Notes: a model not told the origin generated them from the sequence alone. A stretch of 64,000 nt of DNA from Liolophura sinensis (GCF_032854445.1 NC_088295.1:90107836-90171835), one strand, 5' to 3'; numbered from the stretch's first letter, positions 33,072 to 47,237 are shown. Translations and numbers: made by a program.

Positions 33072-35228
33072 ACACGCCGATTTCACTTCCGAGTATCTGG
33101 ACGTCATCACTAACTGAACTCTCCCCATTTGGCGGTGCATTCGTTGATGACGCTGAGCTTTGCATGCTGGGATTCCAAATCAAACACGGAACAATGTCTC
33201 TGACTGAATCGTCTCATTCCCGGGTATAGTGTCGACCGCCACGTAGTATACATCGTAGTTTCCACGCAGCTTTTGTGTGTCTTACGAAGACTTGTTGATG
33301 TGACAATTGGACTGAGAGGCACTTAAAATCCTGCTGGAATTAGATATACCACCATTCAGTTGTATATCTTTTCTTGGTTCAGTTTTTGTTTGACTGTTTG
33401 GGAGATATTGCACAGATTTACCTGTAGTCGGCTGATATCGTTCTGCAAAGATTATCCAAAGATTCGGCAGGCATTGAGGTCATGCCTGGATCTGATTGAC
33501 ATTGATGCTTTAGGGATATCTAAAGAGTCGAGTGACATTCATCCGGGAGAAATACTTAATACGCCTTTGTCATTCATCCTTACAAGATGTGCTTTAAATC
33601 GGCTGGCAGTGGTCCTTTAACAGTATCTACAAGCCAACTAGCATTAATCTGCTAAGACTCGACTGGCATACTTGATACTTTAGGTATGGTATATCCATGC
33701 AAAGACTCGTTTTGTAATGATCCTCCACATGGCATTATGTGGACTCTAGCTGACTTTAGAAGCGTGAATATACTGTACAGAAGTAACAAGAAAGTGCATG
33801 ATCTGTGGAAGCGCTCTGTGATTAAAGACATCTGCTTGGCATAAGACACTGGGAACCAAGGATGTGAACCCAAACACATTTATGCTAATATATTAATTGT
33901 ATTCGACAAGATCATTCTTATATATATTAAGCTAGTCGGATATGATGGAGTGGTGCCTAGAAACTGTTGGAACCCATCGACATAGAGCTTCCGTGTATAT
34001 AGTCTTGTAAAGTTGAATTTGTTGTAAAGTTGTATTTGTTGTAGAATGGCAAAAAGACATGTACCGGTAATGTATACGTCGAAATTCCTGGTATTTCGAA
34101 GTCCTATTAGACCTAAAGCTTCATAATACAGACTGATTTTAGAGTTACGTCTTTTTACATTTTAAAGATCAAAGGGTAGAATATGCATACGCAGTGAAAT
34201 ACTGAAACTCTTGAGGCTGGTTTAATATCAGATTACATGTTAAGCTTAGTATTATAGTATTCCTCGACGCCGCACAATAGAGCTTCCGGACAGTGCTATG
34301 ATATTTGCTATTATCGGAGCCCACATCTCTGCACTTGCAGCGGGTCAAATTGCAGGGTTTATTTTTGGTACTGAGAAAAAGAGACATTACCAATCTGCAA
34401 ATAGGTGTACCGGTTATAGGTCTATATATGATGCCTCCGTGATTTCGTTAAACCGGTTTAAAACACTGACCCTGCGTAATACCCCTAAGATGCGTATATG
34501 CAAGGTCCAGGAACATGACTTCCGCAGTATCCAGTGATGACTGATGACGTCATATTTACCTGCACAAACATGTGCTACTAAATGTACATGCACATCACTT
34601 TTGATGGTTACTTTTGATTTACGCCGCCAGCTGTGTTTAAAGTAGACGGAAGTGATTTACAGTGTGGTGTTAAAAAGATAACAGATTAACAATTCGTTAA
34701 TCGCTAAACTATGTTTATTGGTACAGTAGACAAGAGATAGCTCACATCTTGTAAGTCAGTGTCTTGTCCTGTTAGCAACATCCTGTGAATAACAAACGCG
34801 CATCGCGATACTGTAAGCTTTTGTACGGTTGATATATCCAGGTGTATATCTGTGCTTTACATGATGAGATAAATACAACTGTATGTACCACTCCTGATGT
34901 GTTATTCAGTTTTTTTTTTTGCATTGATAAATACTTGCTGCTATATAATCCTAGAAAAATGCATATTCAGTTCGCGGTTGTATTATACGTTGGTATACTG
35001 ATGGCATTGTTGCCCAGGTTTGAAAATGGTACTTGTTGCTGCCTGGCTTGGTGCTCAGCACTAAGAGGTAATAGCAAGGAAACAGGACTGGTTATCCCTC
35101 ACTGGTATCTCTATTATGTTACTGGATGGGGTGTTTTGTGTTTTCTGACATCCTCGAGATACTTCGTTGGCGTCATGGACTCGCTCTATCATAAGAAGAC
35201 ACGGAACACATGTACACTCTCACCTAAT
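33072..35228. other. kinase 3' flank, no further gene seen
   Basis: The beginning probably holds the 3' untranslated region. Chance open frames occur, including 34842-35273, whose start reads as a hydrophobic signal-like segment (MHIQFAVVLYVGILMALLPR) but is not followed by a good donor site. Nothing else supported. Confidence 0.4.
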
Positions 35229-35490
35229 GGCTATTTATTTAGTTTATTGGATGAGTGTTTTACACCGTACTGAAGAATATTTCTCTTTTATGACAGCGGC
35301 CAGCATTGTTTTGGGAGGAAACCGAGCGGAGCCCGGAGGGGAACACACGACCATCTGTAAGTTGCTGAGAGGCCTTCCCAAGCACGGCCGGGAAGGAAGC
35401 AGCATGAGCTGGGCTTGAACTCTCAGCTACCGCATTGGTGAGGGGTTCCTGGATCATTCGCCGTGCTAACGCCTTCGGCCACGGAAGCTC
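35229..35490 (-). repeat. SINE family A, near full-length
   Basis: Contains TTTTACACCGTACTGAAGAA, GGGAGGAAACCGAGCGGAGC and, near 35470, CGTGCTAACGCCTTCGGCCA, whose reverse complement is a tRNA-like A box. GAGCTGGGCTTGAACTCTC covers the B box. More diverged than the copy at 21237. Confidence 0.85.
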
Positions 35491-38400
35491 CCACACTTAA
35501 GAACTGCGCGTCGTCATATGACTTAAATATTGTTCGACTTAAAACCATATACGTATGGTGGCATTATTTTAATTATCAGATGAAGGAAGTGGTACCACAT
35601 TATATGGTTACATCGCCACGATATGACTGAAATATTGGCATTACGGCGTAAAGTAAAAATAATTCATTCCCCTACTGGTGACAATCCAGGCATAGTGAGA
35701 TGGAAAGACACAGACGGATAGTGTTATGGGGGATTTTTAGTATAAAAGAATTCTGCTGATGACAACACTACATTCTGTGATATATTATACATGTACTAGC
35801 TCCTGTCCGGCTTAAGCACAACGGAACACATGCCAGGCTGTTGTACACGTACAAAGTTCAGTTTACATATGTACATATACACGCAGATCTAACCCTAGAG
35901 AAGAATGAAGCTTTAAACACAAGATCCAACATTGAACAGATAGGTTTGTTCGAGAAATATATCAAAGATATACCCACGAGACTTCAATCAAAGTAACCTC
36001 TCAAATACCAATGTACTTGGTAGTGTAGAATTTAAAGTCGTCTTAACATAAAAATGTTAAGTTACAGATCGATCACATTAATCATCAGTCAGGGTTAATT
36101 ATTATTCACATTTTCATGAAGGCACATTAAAGTAGCATGTGTAAGATAAGTGACTATCCAATTTTCGATTTATATGTACATGCATGGCGGCATTGTTTAG
36201 AGAGGTAGTCACTATAGCGGATAGTTTATGACTTAAATCCTTGAACAATGAGGTTCCAAGTTCGAACCCAGCTCCCGCTTTTCACCGATCGACTCATGTA
36301 GTTTCAGTATAATGGGAAGGTGAGGGCTGTCAACATACTCATGTATAGTGTCTCCTCCAGCACTATTAGGCCCAAAAGGTCCGCATTGGGACCGACGAGA
36401 AACCAAAAAGCAAAAAAAAAAAAAAAAATACAGAAAGATTGAAACAATGTTGAAAACTCAGCTCAATGGAAAAACATTCACTGCAAGGCCAACTGTTGTA
36501 TGTAGTTTTCATTGCCACGAGAAACCTAGCCTATCGCTTCAACGGACGGCCCGACCGAAGTTAACCCACCGAAGACCCCAGAGTCAATCCTGAGTTGCCT
36601 ATACTGTAGTCAGAATGAACCCATTGCGATGTGTCTGAAATATTGTTGTCAACGAAATAAACACAAAGCTCACCTGTAAGCACTCATCCGTTACAGTATC
36701 ACTGTCGGTTGTTTTATGTCCAACTCTCGTAAGAGTAGTCACCCTTAGACCAAAGCAGACTTAAACATGTACAGGTAGGCAGTTCCTATCATTTCCAGAA
36801 ATTAAAACTATATACACTACTGAGCTGACAAATGTCACAAATATTGTCCGCATATATCTAGATTTCCGGAAACTATTTATGCTAGTTGTATGTAGATTAC
36901 ATGCTTCAATCCCATCATTCAAAGATTACCTCACTTTTACCTGAGTCTCCTTGGGAATTGTTTCATACAGGCGACATTAGAAGTTTTGTATACGTTTCTC
37001 TGTTTTCTACGCAAACCATCACGCGATGGACTTCACAACTGACGAGTGTATCAGTTGCCGAGGATCCAGATAATTGCAGTGTCGAGTATCGACAATTGCG
37101 TAAGAAAATTATAGACCTAACCATTTTTGTCAGCGTGAGATACCTTCAACATGCTGAACCTACATTCACCAAAAGTGATGACAGAAAAGCCGTTTCTGAA
37201 AAACAAATTGAACTGGCACAGCATTATGGTTAACTGCATTGTAAATGAAAGAGCCTACTGACCGGTAAGCCAAAGTAAACAATATTCCCGTAGAATTTTT
37301 TTAACTGTATATTCCCAGTTAATATATTTGTTAATTTATTCTTTACGTTTTTGCCCAACCAAGGTTATTTCCATTACATCAAGTCTGTAAGGTTTATGAA
37401 TGTTGTTAACTCTGCAAACATCACCAAGTTCAGAAACATTGTGCACAAAGCTGTATACATAGCGGAGGCTTCAGCACACAAAACACCATGGTTACCCCTG
37501 TCAAGCTAGGGTCAATGGCTTCTGTACACTGATGGCGAATTATGGGACCAACCCTTACATAATTGCCCTATCAACGCCACAGGTGTAGGAAGGAGCCGGT
37601 CATATTGTGATCCTATGGTGACAATAATTAACTCTCTATCATATCCAGTCAGCTTGCTGTTGGTGGAACTCGGTCACTTATCGTAATCTGATCCAAATCA
37701 CCGTGACTGAATTTGTCCCTGTGTTTGCAGTCCCTGGAAATCAGAGCTACATGTACCTATAAGATTGCCATAGTTGTCTAAATATGTCCCTGATTGTTGT
37801 TCTTGGAACTAAGCTCGAGGTGCTTGTCAGCCAACCAGGCAATCAATAACTTGTGACAGTTAGCCGTTGATTCATTCGTCTGACCAATAAACGATTGATG
37901 CTAAATTAACTTAGCATTTGCAATGATCATTTAAGAGTAAGACAACGAATAATGTAACCTTAGTTATTTCGGAAAGGGTACGGAAACATACCTAATCGCC
38001 CACCGCTGTTTTGTTGTGACGTGATTAATAACTATAAATTAAATTTTAATCTGGAATTCTAACAAGGCCATGTGATACGCCATGTTAGAGAAACCGGAAA
38101 CACGATAGCGCGTCAGTCGTACCCCACGCTCATGTGACGTTCGCGTTACTTCAGCGGGAACAGTCGCGCTCTCGGGATGTACAAGTAACTCGTGTCTGAT
38201 TGGTTAAACTTGATAACAAGGTGGCTCTTTCGATTTTCGCCATGTGTGCTAATTTCCTTCCTTTGAACTGCGATACCTCGGTTATGCAACATCACGAACA
38301 TAAAATAAAGTATACTTTTTAAACTTTTTGTGTGAAACTTTATCGATGCATATAATTTCGTCTCATTGTGTCTATTGTGTCTATTAAGATGAATAGTCAA

Positions 38401-39501
38401 AGTTAATCATTCAAACCTTTATCGACATTTTCGTCCTGAAAACAAATATAATGGTTAATATTTAAGAACATTCACAAGATAACAACATGACATGTCATAA
38501 ACGGTTCTATCAAGATCAAATTCGAAACATTGAAAATTTAGGTGAGCAGCCAGTATGACTCTGGGATATGGTCCACTGGGCTGGGTCACTATAAATAAAC
38601 TGGAAAAATATACCTTTTTTTCTGTTGTTCTGGGACGCTGGAAGCAAAACGCTCGACCTACAATGCATTCAGCTAAACCAAGATTGTTTTATTTGAGTGG
38701 TTATATTCATGTAAAGGAAGTTTAAGCTGTATCTACGTGCATACCTTACAAAACGAAGCCTGTGGATTCAAAGATCATCTCAGAACATCTGAAGGTGCCA
38801 CCAATTATAGACTGCTCGTAGAACCTCAATACAAATTACATCTATTCGCAAAAAACGAAAATATATTTGTGAATGTTGGATGTTGGCTGTATTTTGGAGA
38901 AAATTATCGTGTACATGTATTACGGGATCAACCTGCTGTAACATAGCCGTCCATGATTGTACTGAAGATGAACATTCACCAGCTCTTTGACATGCTTTAA
39001 CGCGATAGTAGCATTGCTTTTTTAGTACATTCATTCCTTGTCCTGCACACAATCGGACAGTGTATTCTGACAGAAAATATTAATGAAGCTAATGAATGGT
39101 ACATGAATTCAGTGGACAATAATGCCTGTGTCACGGTGCAGGCGTAACAGAAGATCTGTTATCCAGGTTAACGGATTCACAGGGCCCCCTACTAATGTGA
39201 AGATAAAGCGGACGCGCTGAAGCGTGCCGTGTGCTCCTGACAGTGGTTCAAACCTGAGCCCGAGCAAATCTGACCTCCGGCCAGGACTGATACGCGAAGC
39301 ACCACAAACGGTGACTAATGTAAGGCGTTATACTGTACCTTATTACATATAGCTGATTCAGACGAATCCCATTGGAATACTCTAAACCCAGTCTGCTACT
39401 CTGTGAATGGATCAGATGAGTCTAGGAGAGCAAATAGGGCAGTGAGTAACAGTGTTTAGTTTGCAAATTAGCGGTAACAGTTTACAACAGTTAATCAGTT
39501 C
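35491..39501. other. gene-free stretch
   Basis: No gene supported. Short family-B-like tails (GTCGTCATATGACTTAAATA near 35509, CACGATATGACTGAAATATT near 35616) and B-box-like strings (AAGTTCGAACCCAGC near 36259, GTGGTTCAAACCTGAGC near 39243) suggest decayed SINEs. A poly-A run lies near 36412. Chance frames include 36886-37233. Confidence 0.4.
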
Positions 39502-42500
39502 ATGATGATGTACTTGTGGATCCTTATCTTTTTTCAGTCCGTTGGTAAGTAACTATTATATTTGCAATGGTTATTATTTGGAATATTTGGACGACTTGAA
39601 ATTATTTTCACTTTGGTTGACCGACTGATAAAGGGCTGACACCGTTATTGATAATATATGAGCGTACAAATGCGTATATGTAATAGACCCATAGTGCTGC
39701 ATATCCTGGTACACAACTTGAAAATAAATGCAAATATTTAGGACTGCCATCTCGTGCACAAATCAATTTTTATTCACATCAGTAGACCCACATATCATTT
39801 TTTGCCTGATTGTTAGTGAGCTCAGTAAAGCAATGGGTATACGTGGACATGGGTGAAAGGAAGTACACAGCTGTACAGCTGACTGGCGTGAACCATATGA
39901 CCATGTTACGGCAATGTGTTAGCAGATATAGATAACCAAGCACAATGAAGCTTTGTATGTTGTTTTATGAACACATCTACCATGCTACATGCATATCAAC
40001 TGACTATATTTAGTGTGTATGTATGTATGGTTTATGTGCGAACACATTCCACTAAATATATGTATAAACATAAACATCCACCACGCCACCTTACGGCAGG
40101 CTTTTTGTTTTATTTCCTGGTTGAGTCAGTACTGAACTTCCTTGTTATATTACAAAACAATCGATGGCCGACTGTGTAACAGGTCGACATTAGAGGGAAC
40201 GGTAAAGTCAGACATACTTGAACAACGACCTGGTTCAAACAAATTAAAGCAGCTTAGTTTCAGTAATAATAGAGACCCATGCCGATTTTGCAGATTTGAA
40301 ACGATGTTATTTCACGCCCCATGCATAGTTTTTATGAGTTGTGTTATGCATGTCCCAGTAATGGATATCGTATGAACGTGGGATATGCTGGAGCCTGTAG
40401 CCAGGCTTTTTTATATCATGATCTCTTCTTTTTTTTTAATTACTGGTTTTAGGGCCACTTTCCTGGCGGATATCGTGGCCCATCAAATCAGTGTTTTATT
40501 TTTTTTTTAACACATGAATATTTTGGTTACATTATAGCAGTGCGTTGGTATACTATTTACATATGTACATGAGTCAATTAGTGGGATTAAACCTCTTTGT
40601 GGTAGCATGTGTATAGCTTATTGTATAGGTTCAAATGCTGCCATGGCCATTTAACAGAAAGGGGATAAATATTAAGCTATTTACAGAGATTAACGTTATA
40701 TTTACATTAGAAATACATAGACCTACATTAAAGAATTACAATGAGTTGCCTATACAGGAATTTACACAGAGAGAAAACAACAGTAGTGCTTTTATTTATT
40801 GGTTAACAGCTTTGTTCTCTTGCTTCCTCCTCTGTGACGTGGAGTTCAGGAGCTCCCGCCACTAATACCGGACGCCGTCCAGGAGAAACCAGCGTACTGG
40901 AAACCTGTGCCTGTAACAGGTGCGACAAGTATAAATGAGGAGCAAGGATGTCAGGCCTCATCCACTTAGTTGAAGCAAGAGATAGTCCTATTGTCATGAT
41001 GTCTTTCATGTTTCTGGTCTTCATTTCCTGGGTGTTAATTTTCTTTGGTCCCATGGGTCTTCTTATTGTTTTCCCTGTCTTCTTCTTTAATTGATTTCCT
41101 TCTCTATTTCCAATTTTTATTTGTGGCCTCCCATGGCGGCGCAGACAGCACGTTTCATAGTCCGGTAGAACAGTTCCTGGCCTAGAGTGTTTAGGTGCAC
41201 TCCGTCGTTGGTTAGAATTTGCTTTTGTGGTCGGATCAGTCCCCGGTGTCTCCAGAAGGTGGCCAATTGCTTGTTTGTCAGCTTCTTGTTAATTTCATGG
41301 ATTTTTGTATTATAAATGTGGACCGAAATTCGCCGAGTTACCTGACGGTAAAGAAGCTGGCTGATGTAGATCCTTGGAATTTGGAATTTCGATTTAAGTG
41401 CACCAACATAACCTAAAATATCAGCGCAAATTGCTGCTGTTGATTTGTGAGAGTCCGCATCGTTTCCCCCAATGTGGAGGATAACTAGGTCAGGTTTTGT
41501 CCCCTGAAGGAGACTTTCAAATCTTCCAGAGCATCTAAGTGTCCCAACTCTAGCTCCCCCCAATGCCAGAAAACCGAATGTCCTGGCCTGTACCAAAGTC
41601 GATTCTAGAGTTTGGGATCGAATTTCAAAGGATACTATTCTCCAGCCTATGAACGTAACTGCTGTCGATAATAAAGATTTTCATCCTTGTTTTTTTTTTT
41701 CCTGTGAAAACAAATAGAGAAAACAAATATACAAGATAGTTGTATTTTTGATTTGCGAAGGGGTTTTGTTTATGAGATAATGTATATCTTAAGCAAGAAG
41801 ATATTTGATAAAACAGATCTCTTCTCGCAGTTTAACAATTTTTATCTGAGTACAACGCGGAGCTTGAACGGTGATTCGGTTAAGGCGAATCTTTTGTCAC
41901 TTCTGTGAAACAAGCTAGGCTCACATTCCAAGAACATGGTATTCGTTCTTGAGGGGTACACAATACAAAAAAAAAAATAATAAGCAGCCCACAAAAGGTA
42001 TTTAGTCTCCTTTTCCAGAGTGGCATTAAGCCATAATCATTCATTCCTTTTCCAGAAACCACCAGGTAGCAGTGTACTAAATTTAATGCAAACGGGTCTT
42101 TGACACCTTACCACAGTCATTAAACAGATGCATTTCCGTTTCAGCTGCCCAAGACAGCGTTATCAAAATTAAATTTGCTAGTTCCAAAAGAGGACGAGTT
42201 GAAATCGGTCAGAAAACGTCTGTTGTGTTTTCTGTGGGGGAGTTTGAAGCGTTGCAAAGCGCCAAATGGAGCAGGGTGAACAACGCATCGGACGTCATGA
42301 CTGTCATGACCTACTTCCGGGGCACTGGTCTGATGGTCTTGGGATCATGGCTATCACGTGACGTACGTGGGTCCATCCAGCAGACAGACTCAACCTTCAC
42401 TGTGGATTTTCCGCCCTTGATCTACACAGATGAGGGGACGTTCCAAATGGATACTTTCATGTTGAATGGTTCTTGGACCCGGACATACTTGGACCTGCGT

Positions 42501-43259
42501 ATAATAGGTGAAGACATCTTACTTTTTCTCTATTTATAACTTTCATGCACCTGTTCTGTGGAGACACAGAAGGGCCTCCTGCAGTAATACGGGTTGTTGA
42601 AGCTAGACAATAGTAATGGGATAGATTGCTGATGGTAGACAATGCCAGCGTATATTGGTTTTTGATCCTAGATTATTCTGGTGAATAAGAATACTTTACA
42701 ATGAACACAAAATGCTAATGACAAGCAAATCATGCCGATGGTACATACTGATATATAATTGTTGCTATACATTTGCTAGCGTATCACTTACACGTGCCTA
42801 ACTGTAATAAAGCGTAATGTACGACTATTGAATTAAACAACAGAGCTTCAGAAAAACGTATTGGTTCAGCTCATATACATGTACCTGCATAACCAAAATT
42901 TGCTGCAGCTCCTGTCCAAGCTATCGACGTAACCATTAGCCCGGATTTGCCACTCTACCAGCCAGGAACTGACGTCACCGTGACGTGTTACGCTGACGTA
43001 GGACGACCCCCCGCCAACATGGCTGTCGTGATGGCTTCTGCGAGTGGAAGGCGCCAGTTTTACCCCATTTCGACAGCAGAATCATTTTCAAGTCTGACTT
43101 TGACAGAAAATGGAACATTTTACTCTATACTGGTAGCGAAAATGAGGCTTCAAGGGGGAGACAACTCTGCTCGTATCGCCTGTCGGGCAGTTCCTGACCA
43201 CATCACGAGAGGTGTCTACAGTTCGGCAATCAGCACTCAGATATTTCTGGCCGTGAACG
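39502..43259 (+). CDS. Ig-domain secreted or membrane protein, 5' exons only
   Basis: Three exons join in frame with phase-1 introns, the usual phase for Ig modules. Exon 1 (39502-39544) encodes a signal peptide start (MMMYLWILIFFQSV) and ends at GTAAGT. Exon 2 (42145-42507, acceptor TTTCCGTTTCAG) encodes about 121 residues starting AAQDSVIKIKF, with Ig-like strands (DEGTFQMDTF) but no cysteine pair. Exon 3 (42909-43259, acceptor TTTGCTGCAG) encodes an Ig domain with the two expected cysteines (VTVTCYADV and ARIACRAV) and potential N-glycosylation sites. Exon 3 ends at GTGAGT, so more exons must follow, but none is evident before the Polinton at 47348. The layout resembles the 5' part of the kinase gene, so it may be the ectodomain start of a related receptor; this is inference. 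Confidence 0.75.
41117..41650 (-). pseudogene. SGNH-hydrolase-like reading frame, broken
   Basis: On the - strand a frame of about 160 codons contains DLVILHIGGNDA (SGNH block III with the Gly-Asn pair) and near its end ILTNDGVHLN (block V, catalytic Asp and His). The block I serine region (DSSYVHRLE) lies just upstream but one base out of frame, near 41615. No ATG precedes the main frame. SGNH/GDSL family enzymes hydrolyse esters. Similar intronless frames are often carried by molluscan mobile elements, as I recall; this copy lies antisense inside intron 1 of the Ig gene. A poly-A/T run at 41690 may mark its insertion. Confidence 0.65.
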
Positions 43260-43454
43260 GTGAGTGAAAAACAAATGGTATTCTGGTTGTGTATGGAAGA
43301 CTGATACGGTAACTCGCCATCACGAGTTGCGCATTTTATTATAGATATTCGCTATCTCGCACAGCATGAGAACAGGACATCGCGAGAATAACTGTGTTTC
43401 TGTTTACATAAAAAAGGATGAGAACATGAAACTATTAAAAACCGTGCAAGAAAA

Positions 43455-43785
43455 GTTTGATAACTACAGGCACTACTCAAAGCTTGAAACGTACAGGCAC
43501 TGCTCAACGTTTGATAACTACAGGCACTGCTCAAAGTTTGACAACTACAGCCACTGTTCAAAGTTTGAAACGTACAGGCACTGCTCAACGTTTGATGACT
43601 GCGGGCACTGCTCAAAGTTTGATAACTACATACACTGATCAACGTTTGATAATTACAGGCACTGCTTAACGTTTGATGACTACAGACACTGCTGAGAGTT
43701 TGATAACTACAGGCACTGCTCAACGTTTGATAAGTACAGGCACTGCTTAACGTTTGATAACTACAGGCACTGCTCAAAAGAGCGC
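43455..43785. repeat. 27-bp minisatellite
   Basis: About twelve units of TTTGATAACTACAGGCACTG followed by CTCAACG, with CAAAG/CAACG variants. As 27 is a multiple of three, the - strand frame encodes a nine-residue repeat (SSACSYQTL-type); I regard this as non-genic. Confidence 0.9.
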
Positions 43786-45098
43786 TCGATAGTGCACATG
43801 TATGTGGATGTTCTGGTTCTGGTATACACGGAGGTTAGGTGAATTGGTTAAAAACATTGCCATATCAACGAGCTTCCCGTCCTTTATCTACATACAGGTA
43901 ACTGGGTTGTATAGGCCTAGTAGGCCAACTTACAGTAAAGGCAGATGTGGAAACTGTGGGACTTCTTTCATAAACTATTTACTATCATTTACAGTGACGC
44001 CATGAGAAGACCAGAATTCCACAACGAGGTTGCCTTTTGAAAGCAATTCATGACTGGATTAAGTGCATTCCATCCAATCTTTAATTGAAACGGTCGTTTA
44101 CTTTTAGTATGCGCTTCAGATGTTTAGTGACCTTACAAGAATTTATTCCAATACCTGGACCCTTGTTACCTCCCCTTGCCAAGCGCCAGGCCTCGCTATA
44201 ACCTGTCATTAAATTTGATTTAGCATTCCTTGCACACGTGCTAACCAATATCACCTAATTTAAGGTCTTCACAAAGTGTTTGTATTGCTGTGATAATATG
44301 GTATCATCATGAGAACATGCCAACAAGACCTGCTTATAGAAAACGTTCAAGGAAAGCCAGCATTGAGAGGTTAGCTATTCAACAACGACTGTTCCACAAC
44401 TGTGATTTGTAGATTCTAAGGAATATATTGTATTTCTTTGTTTCTTTTCTTAAAGCCCAGATGTACAATTGAAAGAAATTTACTGTTGGCATATATCTCG
44501 ACTGACTGGCTAAGACTAGGAAAGATAAAATTGGGATAATTTGAGAGTCAGTTATTACTGTTCATTATATAGCTATGTGTACATACACTGTATGTAAATC
44601 ATATGTTATGTTGTTACAGACTGATCTGGTGAAAGTGGTTAAGAACATGACCTCGACACACTATGGCCATGCCTTCTCTACATATTTTATACCGTTGCCT
44701 AAACCCCAGCAATGTACCGATCAGTTCACGTAGAGTTATTGACTCGGTCGACTAAGACAAAGCACCAACAACCGTTACCAAGGTGAAACCACGTACATTA
44801 ACCATGGCAATAATGTCAGCAGCTTTAACTTAAACACTCATTGCTATCATATGCCCGACTCGTCACTGTGTTTTGAAGTCATTATACAGTCATACATACA
44901 TATCTAAACTTAGCTGGTCATGGAATATCGCAACCTACATGATTTGTCCGGAAACGATATCTTCCGAATGACTGTGTCTTCTGACAAGTATTGCAACAGA
45001 GCCTTTATCATTGTGAAATATCGCGTATGTGCTGACTTGACACATACTAAGATACAATTTCATGCTATCGCCATATATGCACACAAAGTAAGCTCGTG
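43786..45098. other. gene-free stretch
   Basis: Presumably intron or 3' flank of the Ig gene. No exon with matching phase-1 acceptor and Ig, membrane or kinase motif was recognised. Confidence 0.4.
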
Positions 45099-45350
45099 AG
45101 TGTTTGGGATTATATGTTATACTCATGAAGGACACCGCCTAGTGTTTGGGATTATATGTTATACTCATGAAGAACACCGCCTAGTGTTTGGGATTATATG
45201 TTATACTCATGAAGAACACCGCCTAGTGTTTGGGATTATATGTTATACCCATGAAGAACACCGCCTAGTGTTTGGGATTATATGTTATACTCATGAAGAA
45301 CATCGCCTAGTGTTTGGGATTATATGTTATACTCATGAAGAACACTGCCT
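45099..45350. repeat. 42-bp tandem repeat, six copies
   Basis: Six almost perfect units of GTGTTTGGGATTATATGTTA then TACTCATGAAGAACACCGCC TA. The unit length keeps one frame open (VFGIICYTHEEHRL). Confidence 0.95.
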
Positions 45351-46330
45351 ATTGGCACCATACATCTCACATCATTCCCTGTTGTAGAAATATTCCCACC
45401 ACATTTCCTCTGGTAGAAATTAAGCCTATTCATTCACGATTTCGACCCTTGGTATATGTTATAGGTGGCATTTTACTAATATACAGACGGAAGTTAACAA
45501 TTAATTCCATTTCTTCATGTAGTACTACGGGTATACGACATAATTGTAATTACCACTGTGTAACAATATTACACATATCCATGCACGATAGAGACAAATT
45601 TAACATATAACTAGAAGGGATTTTCCATCAAATCACTCTTGACCTTTAGGTTTAATATAACTCATCATACATGTACACTAATCGTGTTCGACCGGGAAGT
45701 AACAGGGAACAAATGTTAAATGTTAAACTGTGAGCTTTTGTTTCATGCACTTCCCTATATGTATCTATATATCATGCTGTGATTAACAACAAGCAATGAA
45801 GAACACAAATGGACAACTGACGAAAATTGTTTTAATGACCTCACTCAGGATTTAGCCCAGGTCGTTCACCAAGCCGGACACTTGTGAGCACTGTACGTGG
45901 TTTTCATAATGGGTCCATGGGTAGTTATTCACTCGACCTGTTTCTCCCGTACAATAGCCTCACTACAGTCTTGTTCTAATTAACAGCTGACTGTGAACTA
46001 AAAACTAGCTTTGAGAGAAAAGACCGGGAATCCTGGAACATCACACGTCATATCAGTATTTAGAAAACCGTGAGCGCGTTTTTACACCAGCTCCGAGTAA
46101 GGGGAACCCTAGCAGAACCCCCACACCGCGTTACTCTAGGTATTGGCCCTACATACTAGTATATGTTATCCCCACATAGGTGTATAGGAGGGGTCAAGTG
46201 TTGTATCCGGGCTGATACCATCGCTGACATTACCTCACACCAGTGCTTCACCCTGATGATGAGTCACATACTCTCAAAGTGAATACTTACAAAGTTTGTA
46301 TTGTGTTTCCGCATGATTAAGAAGGTAACT
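45351..46330. other. gene-free stretch
   Basis: No supported feature. A short hydrophobic frame (VYVIGGILLIYRRK near 45450) could be mistaken for a membrane exon but has a poor acceptor and no matching donor. Confidence 0.4.
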
Positions 46331-46535
46331 TTATAGACCGCCCCTCTCCACTCAGTTAAGCATACGGTAACTTTATAGACTGTCCCGTTCCACTCAGTAA
46401 AGCATACGGTATCTTTGTAGACTGTCCCATTCCACTCGGTAAAGTATACAGTAACTTTATAGACTGTCCCATTTTACTCGGTAAAGCGTACAGTAACTTT
46501 ATAGACTGTCCCATTCCACTCAGTAAAGCATACAC
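46331..46535. repeat. tandem repeat, about 42-bp units
   Basis: Five units based on AACTTTATAGACTGTCCCAT then TCCACTCAGTAAAGCATAC. Confidence 0.9.
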
Positions 46536-47237
46536 ATATGTATGTACGCCTATATAACTATACACAATAAAAACGACCAAGAAAACTGGCGTTTCGAATT
46601 TGACGGTATTGTTATTCTGAGGTTACCTACTTGGGGAATCAAGATCCATCGTACTGTACATGTAAATTGGTCGAGATTCCTTCTCTGTACCGAACAGTGA
46701 TATACGTACTATAGGTCTATAGATCTCTGGCCGTGAATGGTAACCTTTTTGAGGATTACCCTCAGCAGTGGTCATGTATGGTTGAACCTGTATATATGCT
46801 TTCAGTGTATATGTATAAGTTGTAAATACATAAGAATTATCCATTTTGTCACAAATTGTTCAGATTTAAGTAGCGCAATAACCACTATCTATAGCGGTAC
46901 CCAATAGCTACACAGTACATGTACTACATTGATCCGGACCTTCCGTTATTGACATTATTTGTCCGTGTGCTCAAACCTTTACCAGTATGTACACTTTTCA
47001 TCATCATGACACATACGACCTCCCGCATGCAGTCGCCACACACAAGTGTATTGCTCAGTTTATGACACGTACATGACTAATCTTGAATGTAACAATTATC
47101 ACATGGCTGGATATGGCGTTGAGCCTAATGGAGCTTGGTACGATCAACGACCGCAGTAGTATAGAATGTGACTGACGTTCGGTATTGAGGAGCCATTTTT
47201 TGTGGTTTTGAGGAGCCGTTTTTTGTGGTGATGTGGT
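46536..47237. other. gene-free left flank of the Polinton
   Basis: No gene. Around 47176-47228, GAGGAGCC, ATTTTTTGTGGT and GTTTTTTGTGGT show a short tandem duplication. Confidence 0.5.

Noticed and set aside
34842..35273. Frame with signal-peptide-like start MHIQFAVVLYVGILMALLPR
   Set aside because: No good splice donor after the hydrophobic part and no domain; the rest runs into a SINE.
43352..43777. 141-codon frame of nine-residue repeats on the - strand
   Set aside because: Encoded by the 27-bp minisatellite in an intron or flank; no gene context.
45440..45500. Possible membrane exon (VYVIGGILLIYRRK) of the Ig gene
   Set aside because: Weak acceptor, hydrophobic stretch too short, no matching donor; likely chance.
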